Assembly (NCBI GenBank): GCA_903772945.1
Contig: CAICTM010000602.1
Coordinates: 1-57,059 of the forward strand
Direction: 5' to 3'
DNA from: Seminavis robusta
Lineage: Eukaryota > Bacillariophyta > Bacillariophyceae > Naviculales > Naviculaceae
Length of the DNA stretch: 57,059 nt
Translations under genes and position numbers: made by a program
Notes under the pieces: generated by a model
What the model was told of the DNA's origin: nothing
Database searches by the model: none
The model's input: the letters and a program-made list of their open reading frames with translations, nothing else
In this document: positions 10,606-20,861 of the stretch, in pieces
How the letters are laid out: the number at the start of each line of letters is the position of its first letter
How positions within the stretch are numbered: position 1 is the stretch's first letter

Positions 10606-11928
10606 CTACAGTTTCCTCCGATGGTTGCTGCGCTGGATGAAAAGCTGTTCCACTTCATCTGCGACTGCATACAGTTCAAACACTGCATCGGCGGCACGCT
10701 CGTGATATAGTGCATGTGGAGATTGTTTGTTGCAAAACTCGGAGCCTGGATACGGATGACCTCGACGTGGATCAAAGAACCCACGATCGTCCGTGTTGTG
10801 TACGCCATGAAGCAGGCTGGCCAAAAAATCCACCAGGGGACTTTTAATGGCACCCAGTGCCGTGAGATTGAAAAAGTCGCCTTCCAAGCAAGGAACCGGT
10901 AGTTGCTCCTTTTGGAACACAAATGCCCATATAAAGGCAATGGCAACTCCCATGAGCTTGATGAATAATGGCCCTCCCTGCAACAGGGGAAGTGGGAAGT
11001 CTTGTGTTTCTATCAGCATGTTCAATTCTGGAATGTACTGGTTGACAAAAAAGTCAGTTTCCACTTCGTTGAGAAGCTCCGGGGCAATCACATCTTGCAC
11101 CAGGCAGTCGCAGATGGAGGATGGCAGGAATGCATAACAACCAAATGCCAGCAACGCCACAATGATCAAATTGATGCTTCGTTGCATTTGCAATTCCAGC
11201 AAGAAGGGGATCCACTCGGGTACGCCATAATTGAGTGGCATATAGGTAATATCGGTAACGAGCTCTGGAAATGGTATAGGCTCAATGTCTTGACCCACTG
11301 TCCAAAGGATTGTCGAGTTGGTACCCGTGCCTCGAATTAATATCTGATAGGCATTGTTGATCAGGATGGCTACCATGTGCGCATCAAACTGTTGCCCCGC
11401 ATTGGTCATGCTCCCATGAAACCAACAAGAGGAAGTACCCGTTGTGATGAAGGTTTGCATCAGAGCTATTTGATCCGAAACGGGGATATTCCAAGTCTTG
11501 TAATCACAGACGCGAATGGCCGAACGGTAGAAGCCGACATTGGAAACGTAGTTGCATGGCTCTTGTACCTCATACGTCCGGTAGGTGGTTCCAAAGAGTG
11601 CCGACTTGTTGAGTTTGGATTCCAAAAAGTCTTCCTCTCGTCCACCCCATGCATCCCCCCTACTCCCACCCGACAAGTAGTAATCATAGAACTTTTGAAA
11701 CGCGGCATCTTGGGTCTCTTCGAGTTGTTCCACACCCCATTTGGCCATGCAATTGGACAATTCTTCGTAGAGAAAATCTGGGTAGGTTGTGGATTCATCA
11801 AAGTGGAGGGACATGTCGTCCAGAAACATCTTGGTGGTTTCGCCCACATCACCCAACACGAATTGCCAAACCAACACATTTGCCAGCACAATACTGTTGG
11901 GCCAAGCACCTCTTCTTGCCTGGAGCAT
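10606..11928 (-). CDS. Unknown membrane protein
   Basis: I start it at the first ATG of the open frame (11928), which gives 440 residues. Two hydrophobic helices are evident at ~247-265 (INLIIVALLAFGCYAFLPS) and ~319-338 (IKLMGVAIAFIWAFVF). The N-terminal ~240 residues are hydrophilic with several Cys (CNYV, RVCDYK, SSCWF), and the C-terminal ~100 residues are polar. No ATG-led signal peptide is visible, so a spliced 5' exon could be missing. I do not recognise the family. A decayed duplicate of its 3' end lies at 8578-8880, so the locus has duplicated before. Confidence 0.6.
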   Translation of the reverse strand: MLQARRGAWPNSIVLANVLVWQFVLGDVGETTKMFLDDMSLHFDESTTYPDFLYEELSNCMAKWGVEQLEETQDAAFQKFYDYYLSGGSRGDAWGGREEDFLESKLNKSALFGTTYRTYEVQEPCNYVSNVGFYRSAIRVCDYKTWNIPVSDQIALMQTFITTGTSSCWFHGSMTNAGQQFDAHMVAILINNAYQILIRGTGTNSTILWTVGQDIEPIPFPELVTDITYMPLNYGVPEWIPFLLELQMQRSINLIIVALLAFGCYAFLPSSICDCLVQDVIAPELLNEVETDFFVNQYIPELNMLIETQDFPLPLLQGGPLFIKLMGVAIAFIWAFVFQKEQLPVPCLEGDFFNLTALGAIKSPLVDFLASLLHGVHNTDDRGFFDPRRGHPYPGSEFCNKQSPHALYHERAADAVFELYAVADEVEQLFIQRSNHRRKL

Positions 11929-12383
11929 GATGATTGGCAAGGAAAAACTTGTCTCAGAGATTCAGAGAGGTTTGGCTTTCCTGTTGGTCGGCTGCACTTC
12001 CTGGATCTTTTCCTGGGATTGCGAGCATTATGGAGGGGCGAACCAAAAGTCACCTTTCAAGTTCGAGCCAAAATCTATGGAAAACTTGGGCTTACAAGGT
12101 CGGCAGCCAACGGTCTAATTACCATAGGTTGCAGGACTGAAGATCGATAGTGGGTGTCCGTTTGGAGGTGACTGTGTTCTCAACACAATTCTCTGAAATA
12201 CCAGAATACCTTCCTTGGCCCACGGGCTAACGGCATGGATAGGGTATGTAGACTACCAGGTATGTGTGCAGGGCTAGTTAAAGTCTAGCTACCAGTAGCT
12301 ATCATAGATCTGGCCATAATTTTTAAAGCTGGAGGCACTCATCATCATCATCATCATCAAAAAGAAAGAAAAGAATCCCGACC
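11929..12383. promoter_or_regulatory. Divergent promoter region
   Basis: This 455-bp spacer lies between divergently transcribed genes and must hold both promoters. A (CAT)n/(ATC)n microsatellite sits at ~12340-12360, just 5' of the plus-strand start. I cannot assign specific binding sites. Confidence 0.4.
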
Positions 12384-13523
12384 ATGATCTCGACTACCAC
12401 TGGCATCATTCATCCAAGATGCACACTCAAGCTCTCCTTGTGGATGCTAGTGCTCCTGGTGATTGCGCTCGGCGACGCGGAAACCCTCCTTCAGGACGAG
12501 TTGTTGAAGGAACGCCAGGATGTGTCCTTGAAAAAGTACCTGGGCATGGCAGAGATTGCCGAAGCGGGCGACGCCAATGTCTTTGATGACATTCATACTC
12601 CTCGAGACTTGCAGCAATACGACCACACATTCGGTGGGAAGCTCTACGATCGGTGCTCCATCATTTTCCCGTGCGACGAAGGATTGCAATGTACCGGGAT
12701 CCCAACGCAAAAGCTGTGTTTGCCCGTCGACTGCCTCATGGAAGGCGTCAGGGCCGAGCTGGATGCCAATGGTTTGGAAGCTGACTTTGCCACTGTCCTT
12801 TTGGAACAGGCAGGATTGACCGAGGAGTCCATGTTCAATAGGAGTACGATCGATATGGGGGACAACGCCACGGAAGAAATGACCCAAAAATGGTTGCTCA
12901 TGCCGGGCGTGGAACAAAAGCTTCGTGACGCCATGGCGAGTTTGCCCCTGGATTTGAGGAGATTGGACGAAATGGCAGCGGCGTGTACCAGTGGAGCGCA
13001 GCCGAGTCCTAACCAGATTTCCGGACAACCCTGGACCTATTTGGGCTTGAACCTGGAAGTGTCGGCTGGTTTCAAATTCATTTATCAGTTCATTTACAGC
13101 TCTCAACTCGAGATCTCGACCGATCCTTTGATTGTTGCAACTTGGAGCAACATTTGCATTGGTGGTGGGCCTTCAGCTGGTTTCCATACAGGTAAGATGA
13201 TCGAATCAGAATCGTATCAAATCGTATCGAATCCATAAAGTTTTGAGATCTGGCTGGCTGAACAATTTCTCACCATTCAATGTATTCTCTTTGGCATAGA
13301 GTTTATCGTTGGCTGGAATTTTGGAGCACAGAATATCACCGAAGTGGCACAGAATTCGGTCATGTTTGATTACGGTGGGGCCTTCTTCGTTGGTCTCGGT
13401 CAAGCGCTGGGGTTCACTGTCGATCCATGTTATTTTAGATTGGACATTATGGTTGGAGTTGGTATTGGCGCTGGAATTTCCGCTACCTACTGCTTTGTCA
13501 CTGGGTACAGTGAAATTGTTTGA
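12384..13523 (+). CDS. Secreted protein of unknown function, two exons
   Basis: Exon 1 is 12384-13191 and exon 2 is 13300-13523; the 108-nt intron starts GTAAGA and ends GGCATAG. Splicing gives 343 residues in one frame (the junction codon is GAG). The N-terminus carries a hydrophobic signal segment (LSLWMLVLLVIALGDA). A Cys pair (CSIIFPCDEGLQC, then KLCLPVDC) resembles a small knotted motif. The C-terminal half (~215-343) is rich in Gly and aromatics with alternating hydrophobics (FKFIYQFIY, VGVGIGAGISATYCF), as in beta-rich or membrane-associated folds. I do not recognise the family. Without splicing, exon 1 would read into a short artificial tail. Confidence 0.72.
13192..13299 (+). other. 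Intron (108 nt)
   Basis: The donor is CAG/GTAAGA and the acceptor is TTTGGCATAG/AG. Removal keeps the frame (G + AG = Glu). Confidence 0.8.
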
Positions 13524-14782
13524 GGATTGAATTCAGTTCCGAAAAGACAATCATGGATGTTCTTATTAGGGAATCATGTATGTACGTGGCTGCTTCCACA
13601 GACCTTTCGTTCCGGCAACAACCGGGTCATGTTTTCAGTGGTAATTCTTGTACGATAAATGTCTAGCTTCAACAACTACAAGAAGTATTTCACGGTGTCC
13701 AAGAACCAGACTTGGTGTGTGTTGAAGATCGCGTTGACCTCCTCTAGTACCGCACATGTATCACCACTTCTTATAGCCGACCCGGCTGTTGCGCACCTCC
13801 AGAGTGCTGACCTCATGGAGGGGAGCTGTGAGCATGACGAAGCGGAGAAAGCAGGAAAGTAGCAATCTTGCTCTGTAGAATGCAATCTCCTAAACTATGG
13901 AAATGTCTGATGCATACTGTGACGTAATAATCACCATGGTCGCCACCACATTTTTGCTCCTCTTCTGGGCATCCATGGTCAGGGGCCCACTTCCAAATTG
14001 CCCAATAGCCATTTCTTCAGCTATCCTGCATGTTCTGGCATCCCAGGGGAGTCCATTCTCATGGGCCCACTTCACTATGTCAAGATCTCCCCTCATAGCA
14101 GCGCCGACGCATGTATCTTCCAACCGCTTTCGCAAGCCCACTTCAGTATCACCAAATGCCCACCTCCAGCAGCATTTGAGCAGGTAGCTTCATCCCATGG
14201 ACATCCATTCTCATGCATGTCCTTGCACTCCAAGGGTACCCATTCTCTCGAGCCCATTTCAGCACTCCCAATTCCCCTTTCTAGCAGCACCAGAACATGT
14301 TTTCCCAGGGGCATCCATTTTCTCTCAACCATTTCAGAATTGTCAAACTCCCAACTTTAGCTGCTTCAGAGAATGTCCTTGCATTACACGGACATCCATT
14401 CGCATGGGCCAACTCAAGGATGTCAAGGCAGCCATTTCTGCAGCCGTACCTGTGGTACCCGTGGTACTAGTAACGGTACGTACTGGTACCGGTACTACTA
14501 GTATGCCTCATACATTGTTTAGAAACTCCAAATCGATTCGATTCGATTCGATTGATCATTCATCGTTCGCTGGGATCCAAATCGATTTCTTTCACATGTG
14601 AAAGCCCGACGACAAATAAGTTTGAATGTTTCCTCACATATTTCATCCAACCGATCGAGGATCAGGCCACCGTGGTCAAGGTACATTCAAGTTGTACTAG
14701 TACCATAAAAGGTACCGGTATCGGGGCATGGATCTCTACCGGTAGCTAGCTAGCAGCTCGGTGTTCATTGGACACTTCGACC
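13524..14782. other. Region with ankyrin remnant and simple repeats
   Basis: Apart from the ankyrin pseudogene, the region holds ATTCG repeats near 14532-14555 and several GGTACCGGTAC-type palindromic tracts at 14450-14510 and 14710-14745, directly upstream of the SGNH gene. Confidence 0.45.
13940..14435 (-). pseudogene. Degenerate ankyrin-repeat gene fragment
   Basis: Minus-strand translations in shifting frames give ankyrin units of the stramenopile type: ILELAHANGCP, LTILKWLRENGCPWE, VLKWARENGYPW, HENGCPWDEATCSNAA, HLVILKWACE and DIVKWAHENGLPWDARTC. Units are interrupted by in-frame stops (TAG after FWCC), a deletion that fuses two units, and frameshifts. There is no start or end. It is clearly a dead fragment of a multi-repeat ankyrin gene. 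Confidence 0.8.
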
Positions 14783-16451
14783 ATGCGACAGAGCCGGCTG
14801 CAGCTGTATCGTCTCATCACAATTGCTTGTGTTGTTGGTTCCGTGGTGGCAGCAGTGATCCAGCAAGTCCTCAAGCTACAACCACAGGACTCTTTCTGTC
14901 GAAAGACTGCCATCACTCTAAACTCGCGTCCTCCATGGATCAAGAATCTTCCGCTGAATCCGAATGCAACCTTGGCGAATGATGTGCTGGCAATTCATCA
15001 TGATGTCTACGAGTCAAGGGTGATTGTCACGCTTCAACAGAACGGACGGTGCCCGAGGCCGTACTTGATGGGACGACTTTCGGGCCCCGCGTTGGTCAAG
15101 GTGGAAAATTGGACCAAGATCCATGCCCCTATCGTATCGAACGAGACGAACATGCCAGTGCAGCTCACGGCCACCATGGAAGGCACCTATCGGGCACCAG
15201 TGGGCGGTCAGTACTTTTTGGAAGTTGTCGCCATCTATTGCGACGATGCATTCTATGATTTGAAACACAGGCAAGACTTGTTCTTTCAAGAAAAGCAACC
15301 AATCGAGTTGAGCCAAACAAATGTCAGTAGAAAGGCTGTGGATTGGTGGGGACTCCAAGAAACCCGAGAGGTTATGACGTTTCACTTTGCCCCTGTTTGC
15401 GTAGAGAATCCTTATCAGCATCGACTAACGGCTAACCATGCCACTATATGGGTAGACCATGAGACTGTAAAAACACAGAGGGCATTATCCGAGCACACTG
15501 TGAGTGGTTTCTGGTACTTCAAGCCTTCCAGAACGAACGCGACTCTCGTTGGTTCCATCAATAGAACCAATTTGATCACCTCCACGTCAACAACAGCACT
15601 CACTCCGTTATACAAGGCATCAGCCCTACACCTGTATGATGGCATATAGAAAAAAGGAAGCACTACCACCAGAATGTGTAGAACCGGCATCACATGAACG
15701 CTACCACGACTATAAATTCCAGTGGAATCAACACCCCAAGACCAACCATCGACATGATGGCCGCGGCCCTCCCATCAGAATCCAGTCTCTTTCGTTACCA
15801 CAACCAACTGTGATTTGTTTCATGGGGGCCAGTCATGCTCGGTTCTTCAAGGAGGCGGCGGAACGATTGAACATTACTCGAGCCAACAACAATTTGACGA
15901 TTCACTGGTCCGAGGTCCCTTACCCCACTGACATCCAACCAGGAGTGGTCCAAAGGTTGATCCAGATTCAGCGTTGCAATAAACTCGTCATTGGTGTCGG
16001 TCAATGGCCCGCCAGCTATTCCACCAATCCACCAATGATGGTGCACGCCTTTTATCTACACATGAAGAGGGCACTTTCCCTCCTTGTCCAGTTCAACCTC
16101 ACACAGCAAGTAGATGTCTACACACGCAACATACATTACAATCCACTGACCCATTTCATCTCCAAGTGCCCTCCCGAGGGATGGAGGAATCCCATGGTCA
16201 TTGACGGATACAATGCCGTGATCCAGCAACTCTGCCGTGAAATGTCTCCGCATATTAGCTGTTTGGATACCCACTTTCTAACCGGAGCCATCTGGGATGG
16301 CAGTCCAGACTGGTGCCACATGGGTCCTCGAGGAGCGGAAGAAGAGCTCTTGTACGTGTCCGCCAAGATCTTGGGGTTGCTGCCATCGAGGAGTGATGCA
16401 GAAACGGATGCAGCCACGAATGAGAAATCTCTTTCTCTTGTCAATGAATAG
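14783..16451 (+). CDS. Type II membrane protein with SGNH/PC-esterase-like domain (frame broken once)
   Basis: Two overlapping frames form one protein. 14783-15649 gives a short basic N-terminus, a membrane anchor (ITIACVVGSVVAAVIQQVL) and a beta-rich region with N-glycosylation sequons (NETN, NVSR, NATL). 15636-16451 gives an esterase-like domain. That domain has FMGASHARF, like the block I Ser (GxS) of SGNH/PC-esterase proteins, then VIGVGQWP and a C-terminal DWCHMG segment that fits the D-x-x-H catalytic pair. Known relatives (NXPE, TBL) are Golgi acyl-transferases or esterases acting on glycans. The join needs two more bases or one fewer near 15643-15650, and loss of one AT unit in GCATATAG would do it. 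Substrate is unknown. Confidence 0.65.
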
Positions 16452-16857
16452 ACCACTCCACTTGCGTGCGGCTAGCTCAGCGCTTTGGAGCTGGCTGAAG
16501 CACAACAATGAAACCTAGTCGGGTATTGCAACTACACATTGCAGATATTTTGGAAGCAAGTGAGAGTTCGCGACGCCCAGCGGATTGAGGGAAGGCACAA
16601 CCTGCACCGGAACGTTGGATGGCATCGTCAGCATCCATTTCCGCGACTTGGACCAACACGATACAATCCTCCTGGAAAAACGATGGAACAACACACATCC
16701 TACACTGCAACGGTATTCAAATTTCAGATCCACCGATTGTGTGTACTGGCCAGCGAGGTACCTTTAATAGCTGACCGTACCGGTACTAGATACCGGTAGG
16801 AGGTTCCGGTATCGGTATGCATAAAGGAATAGCATTGACATCTTATGCCAACTGCGG
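16452..16857. other. Intergenic, repeat-like
   Basis: No gene is seen. Positions 16770-16815 hold a run of TACCGGTA/CCGGTATCGG palindromic motifs. A short coding-like segment at ~16585-16767 (plus) has no context. Confidence 0.35.
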
Positions 16858-17691
16858 GTGCTAGCTAATGCATGCAACTGCCATTTGGATGACCCAGTCA
16901 GAACAACTCCCGCATATACGGACCAGACACCCTGTCCAAGCTTTTCTGGTCACCTGTTTCACGTGTATGAACCGACCTGGTGGAAGGCTTCTCAAATAGA
17001 ACAAACAATTGTTGCGGCACCACCAACTCCTGGTCCATGTTCTCTCACTCCTGGTCCAACCATTGCAGTACCGGTAACTCAGGCACCGTCAGCAACCCCT
17101 CCTTCCCTGGCTCCACCCAAGCATTGCGCCATCATCGGCACCTTCTCAGAATCCTTCTGCCGCACCACCAATCCACTCCTTGCTGACTATGCCATTCTTT
17201 AATGGTGGATATGGTTGGGCAGATCCTTATGGAGGATATTTTGATCTCCATGATGGAAATGGTTGCCAACTCTGCAAATGGGATGACCCCATTGCCCCCC
17301 CCAACCTTCCCCAATCAGTTCCCAGACCCAAACACCCATATCACTTGCGTTGTGCAGCTACGGTGTTTCAGCATGGCCCATGACCAACCAGGAACCAGAA
17401 CGTTGTTACCAGCAAGTCACAGATATTGCCATTGACCAGGCGTGGGGTTGGAACTCGGCGGACAAGGGTGTCTATTCTGTGGATGGGAATGGGCTTCACT
17501 GTGCATGGATTGGAAATTGTTTCGTTGGTTCTGGTAATTCTCCTGACAAAAATCAGCAGTATGATAACAATGGCAATTGTGCACAGCCAAGCTGGTGGTC
17601 ATGTCGTCAAGGGCCAGGAATAAACCCGTTTGTGACAGGGAGAGGTTATTTTGATGGCGCACGGCACAGCTCCTGGTCAAAGCTACAATAA
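16858..17691 (+). pseudogene. Broken gene for a Pro-rich, Cys-containing secreted protein
   Basis: Three plus-strand pieces in different frames read like one protein. 16858-17202 has a Pro/Thr linker (TPGPCSLTPGPTIAVPVT) between Cys-bearing ends. 17180-17383 has FFNGGYGWADPYGGYFDLHD and CQLCKWDD. 17350-17691 has Cys/Trp-rich sequence (ERCYQQVTDIAIDQAWGW, LHCAWIGNC, QPSWWSC) and a stop. The shifts are +1 then -1, so several indels would be needed. There is no start with a signal peptide. I see a decayed or misassembled secreted-protein gene with no recognised family. Confidence 0.45.
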
Positions 17692-18472
17692 AATTAGGTC
17701 TTGACACAAGGCCTCTTTGCTATGGGCCCAGCATACAGTACACTTTCAAAGGAGGTCAACCCCACGGGTACGTAGTAAAACCATGTGCATAAGAACCGCA
17801 CTATTACTTCAAGTTCCAGCAGCAAACATCTCTACAAAAACTAGACTACAGAATCTGTGAGGGTCCTTGGATAGATCACCCAATCGATCGGCGAGCGGTT
17901 TTCTGTTAGTTATGCTCCAGTTTCGATCTTATTCGAATGTGGCTCTGACCTTTCGGAACATTCGATTGGATCTTTTGTGGAGACCGGCTGACAGGCAGTC
18001 TCGTCTCTCGTTCAATTCAATCGTTCAATCCACTCTCACTGTTACTGCTTTGCCTAGCCTCGCCCCCCTCGCTCCTTAACCTATCTATTTTTTATAAGGG
18101 GGTTTAGAGTAGGGAAATTATCTACGGAAGCCAGCCGGGGCCAGGCTTAAGCAAAGAACAGTCGAAATTCAGGACTCGGTTCTGTGGGATCAGGGGCAAG
18201 AAAATTAATGGAGGACCATTACGGGGGGCAAAGGGTTTGGCTTTGCGGGATCCACGGAGACATAAATGGGTAGCTTTCACAAGGGCAATTGAGATACGGG
18301 TCTGCATGAAGAACATCATTTGAGAGTAGGAAAATTGAGTTTTGGAGGCAGTAGCAGAAGCAAGGCATTGTAAGAGAGTCTTGGCTTGAGGGGTATTTAT
18401 TTTCTTCCTCTCACTGTTTGCTTTTGCAAGTACATGTACATGTACTAACACGATAGCAAAGCGAATTCGACA
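17692..18472. other. Intergenic with a dispersed repeat copy
   Basis: No gene is seen. Positions 18093-18174 are a copy of a repeat also found inverted at 46979-47061. The stretch just before the F-box-like start carries the palindrome-like GTACATGTACATGTAC. Confidence 0.45.
18093..18174 (+). repeat. Dispersed repeat, copy 1
   Basis: This 82-bp segment matches the reverse complement of 46979-47061 with one indel and about one mismatch. It includes GGAAATTATCTACGGAAGCC and GCAAAGAACAGTCGAAATTC. The two copies are 29 kb apart in opposite orientation. Confidence 0.85.
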
Positions 18473-19255
18473 ATGCAAAAGGAAGAGCCACCCAAGAAGC
18501 GGGTCAAGATGGCCTTACCCAAGACAGATCACTACGGTCTCTTTCTGGAAGCATTGGAGATATGTGGTCAGTACCGGCTTCCTCAAGATTTGGATCTTGT
18601 GGATGTGGTTCATCTTCGCTTAACATCCAAAGGATGTGGCAAGGTCGCTGCCAAACTGGCACTCGACCGCTTGCAAAGTCTTTGCTTGAAATACAGAGTT
18701 GTGGATCGAGTACACGAAAGGATACACCATGGGCGTATTCGTGACTCTATTGTGTGCTGCGAACGTCCCTATGAAACTGATTTCGTGGCAGGTACTACTG
18801 TCAGCGATGGTTGCATCAAGCACACTTTCATCGCCACAGAACAACAAGTCTATGAGTTTGACTGGAAGGCACCAACACCGGAAGAACGAGAAATTAAAGA
18901 AAACGCTCGGGAAAAATATCTGCTAGCCGTTTCTCACCATGTCGAAGTGGTATTAGAGCTTCCAGAAGAAGAACAAAGCGAAGACGGAAGGCTCATGAGG
19001 TGCTCTCCAAACCCTGCCCAACTTACATTTCAGCTTATTAAAATGTCCAAGAAGGAAGCCGGTCAAACAATCGATATCGAAGGCACGCCAGGAGGAAGTC
19101 TGGAATGCGAAATCATCCACGCTCAATGCATCGACTGCCCTGCAACAGAAGAAGATGGTCCTACAATTCATCACAAAGGATCCTTTAGGATCAAAAGTGT
19201 CACAGTGGATTTGAAAGTGTTGTCTTTATTCATTCTACACAACAAAGAACGCTAG
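18473..19255 (+). CDS. F-box-like protein of unknown function
   Basis: This is a 260-residue ORF. Residues ~18-65 (LFLEALEICGQYRLPQDLDL then VVHLRLTSKGCGKVAA) resemble an F-box-like helix bundle of the type LP.D...V..LR.TSK, which in known proteins docks SKP1. The rest is unassigned and has a charged helix (APTPEEREIKENAREKYL). The frame continues for 46 sense codons past the TAG at 19253-19255, to a second TAG at 19394-19396. That extension looks coding (EQKLEKAIDLADKIFPDSLY), so the visible stop may be a premature nonsense change. Confidence 0.55.
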   Translation: MQKEEPPKKRVKMALPKTDHYGLFLEALEICGQYRLPQDLDLVDVVHLRLTSKGCGKVAAKLALDRLQSLCLKYRVVDRVHERIHHGRIRDSIVCCERPYETDFVAGTTVSDGCIKHTFIATEQQVYEFDWKAPTPEEREIKENAREKYLLAVSHHVEVVLELPEEEQSEDGRLMRCSPNPAQLTFQLIKMSKKEAGQTIDIEGTPGGSLECEIIHAQCIDCPATEEDGPTIHHKGSFRIKSVTVDLKVLSLFILHNKER

Positions 19256-19396
19256 TCTGAGGAGCACAAGGAATCACTGGAACGCCCACTCAACCCTGTG
19301 GAACAAAAGCTTGAAAAAGCGATTGACTTGGCCGACAAAATATTTCCAGACTCGTTGTACGCATATGACTCCCCAGGTCGTCTGTTTGGTATCTAG

Positions 19397-20861
19397 CTAG
19401 CTAGCTGGCATGGGGACTGCATGTACCGTACAAGAAAGCACGAATTGAAGCTCATGATGTCCTCTTGAAGAGATGCGCAATCAGGAAAAGTTTTACGAGC
19501 TCGTGATGCCCTGGCTATATTCTGATATGAAAGCAAAACAATAGTCTGGATGATCGAATGCTTATTAACTTAATAAAACATGAGTATGGTTTTTTCTAAA
19601 AAGGACACTGGAGGTGTAATAGATATACCGGGCGAGCAGACTTAAAGATGGGCCGGCATAGTAATATTGTTGAAGTTTGGCTGAAGGTAGTGTCATTAGA
19701 TTTGTCCGTCTGAGAAAGTGGCGTGGTAGCTTACGGGAGTTTAGAGGTGTGCAACATGAGACGTTAGATTTTTCCATCTGAGAAAGTGGCGTGGTAGCTT
19801 ACGGGAGCTTAGAGGTGTGCAACGTGAGACGTTAGATTTTTCCGTCTGAGAAAGAGGCGTGGTAGCTTACGGGAGCTTAGAGGTGTGCAACGTGAGACGT
19901 TAGATTTTTCCGTCTGAGAAAGAGGTGTGGTAGCTTACGGGAGTGACGTTAGATTTTTCCGTCTGAGAAAGAGGCGTGGTAGCTTGGGGGAGTTTAGAGA
20001 TGTGCAACGTAAGACGTTAGATTTTTCCATCTGAGAAAGTGGTGTGGTAGCTTACGGGAGTTTAGAGGTGTGCAGATGTGAGGAAAATATTCAGGATCCG
20101 TTGCTATAAGAGAATGTGTAAGAAATGTGGGGGCCCATGAGGGGGCTTCGTTTCTAGATAAACTCTAACCCTAAGGAAACCAACCAACCAAAACCAACCA
20201 ACCACCACCACAATAAATGGGGTCAGAGATCACCGGGGTCTGCCCGGTATATTAGGTGCTCACATCCCTCTACGTATTAGACTGACTGGTTGACCCGGGT
20301 CCTCTGCAGTAGCCAGGTAGTTGTATTTTTTAGAATAAAATGATATAACCAGAAGAAACCGTTGCAGTAGGCAACGCTGAGCCTAACAACTCAGGCGAGA
20401 CAGCAATGCATGTAGCAGTAGACAGTCCCCAGCCCAAGCAACCCAGACCATCGTTACTGGATTGACTGATTGCAGTCTGGCCAGGAGGTATCTCTTGTAT
20501 TTGAAGGAACCTATGTTGCTGCTACATCGTACTTCCTCTACCGTACACCAAAGGGCCAAGGCCAAGGAATCGAATCCAGATCAAATACAAGACAGTAGTT
20601 TGGAGCATTTGCAACGTCTGCAACTTCCCTTGCTTGGTTTGTCCCCGCTGGTGCTGGTAGAAAGGCGTCAGATGATGCGCTTTTTGGCTCTGGTCCGGCA
20701 CCGTAATCGACCCCATTCGAATTGAAAGATTCTATTGTTTCGATTCGACTCAATTTGATTCGATTCGATTGAATTCGGATCATTCGGATCTTTGGATCTT
20801 TGCCTCCCAGAGGACCAAACGGTGCCTGCCCCCAAAGCACAACCAAACAAAACAAGAGGCG
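19397..20861. other. Gene-free region with minisatellite
   Basis: This region holds the 68-bp minisatellite (19690-20081). 20082-20861 shows no supported gene. A tract of ATTCGATTCG-like repeats (20735-20785) lies just upstream of the oxygenase gene. Confidence 0.5.
19690..20081 (+). repeat. Minisatellite, ~68-bp unit, six copies
   Basis: Six tandem units each contain GTTAGATTTTTCC(A/G)TCTGAG, GGTGGTAGCTT-like cores (mostly GGCGTGGTAGCTTACGGGAG) and GTGCAACGTGAGAC. Unit four is truncated to ~49 bp after GGGAGT. Substitutions are shared between neighbouring units (GTGGCG versus GAGGCG), which suggests local duplication. Confidence 0.9.

Noticed and set aside
11377..12150. Plus-strand 257-codon open frame opposite the membrane protein
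   Set aside because: No domain, and it runs across the promoter of the minus-strand gene.
19690..20081. CRISPR-like array
   Set aside because: Units are contiguous and similar over their whole length, so this is a minisatellite without spacers.
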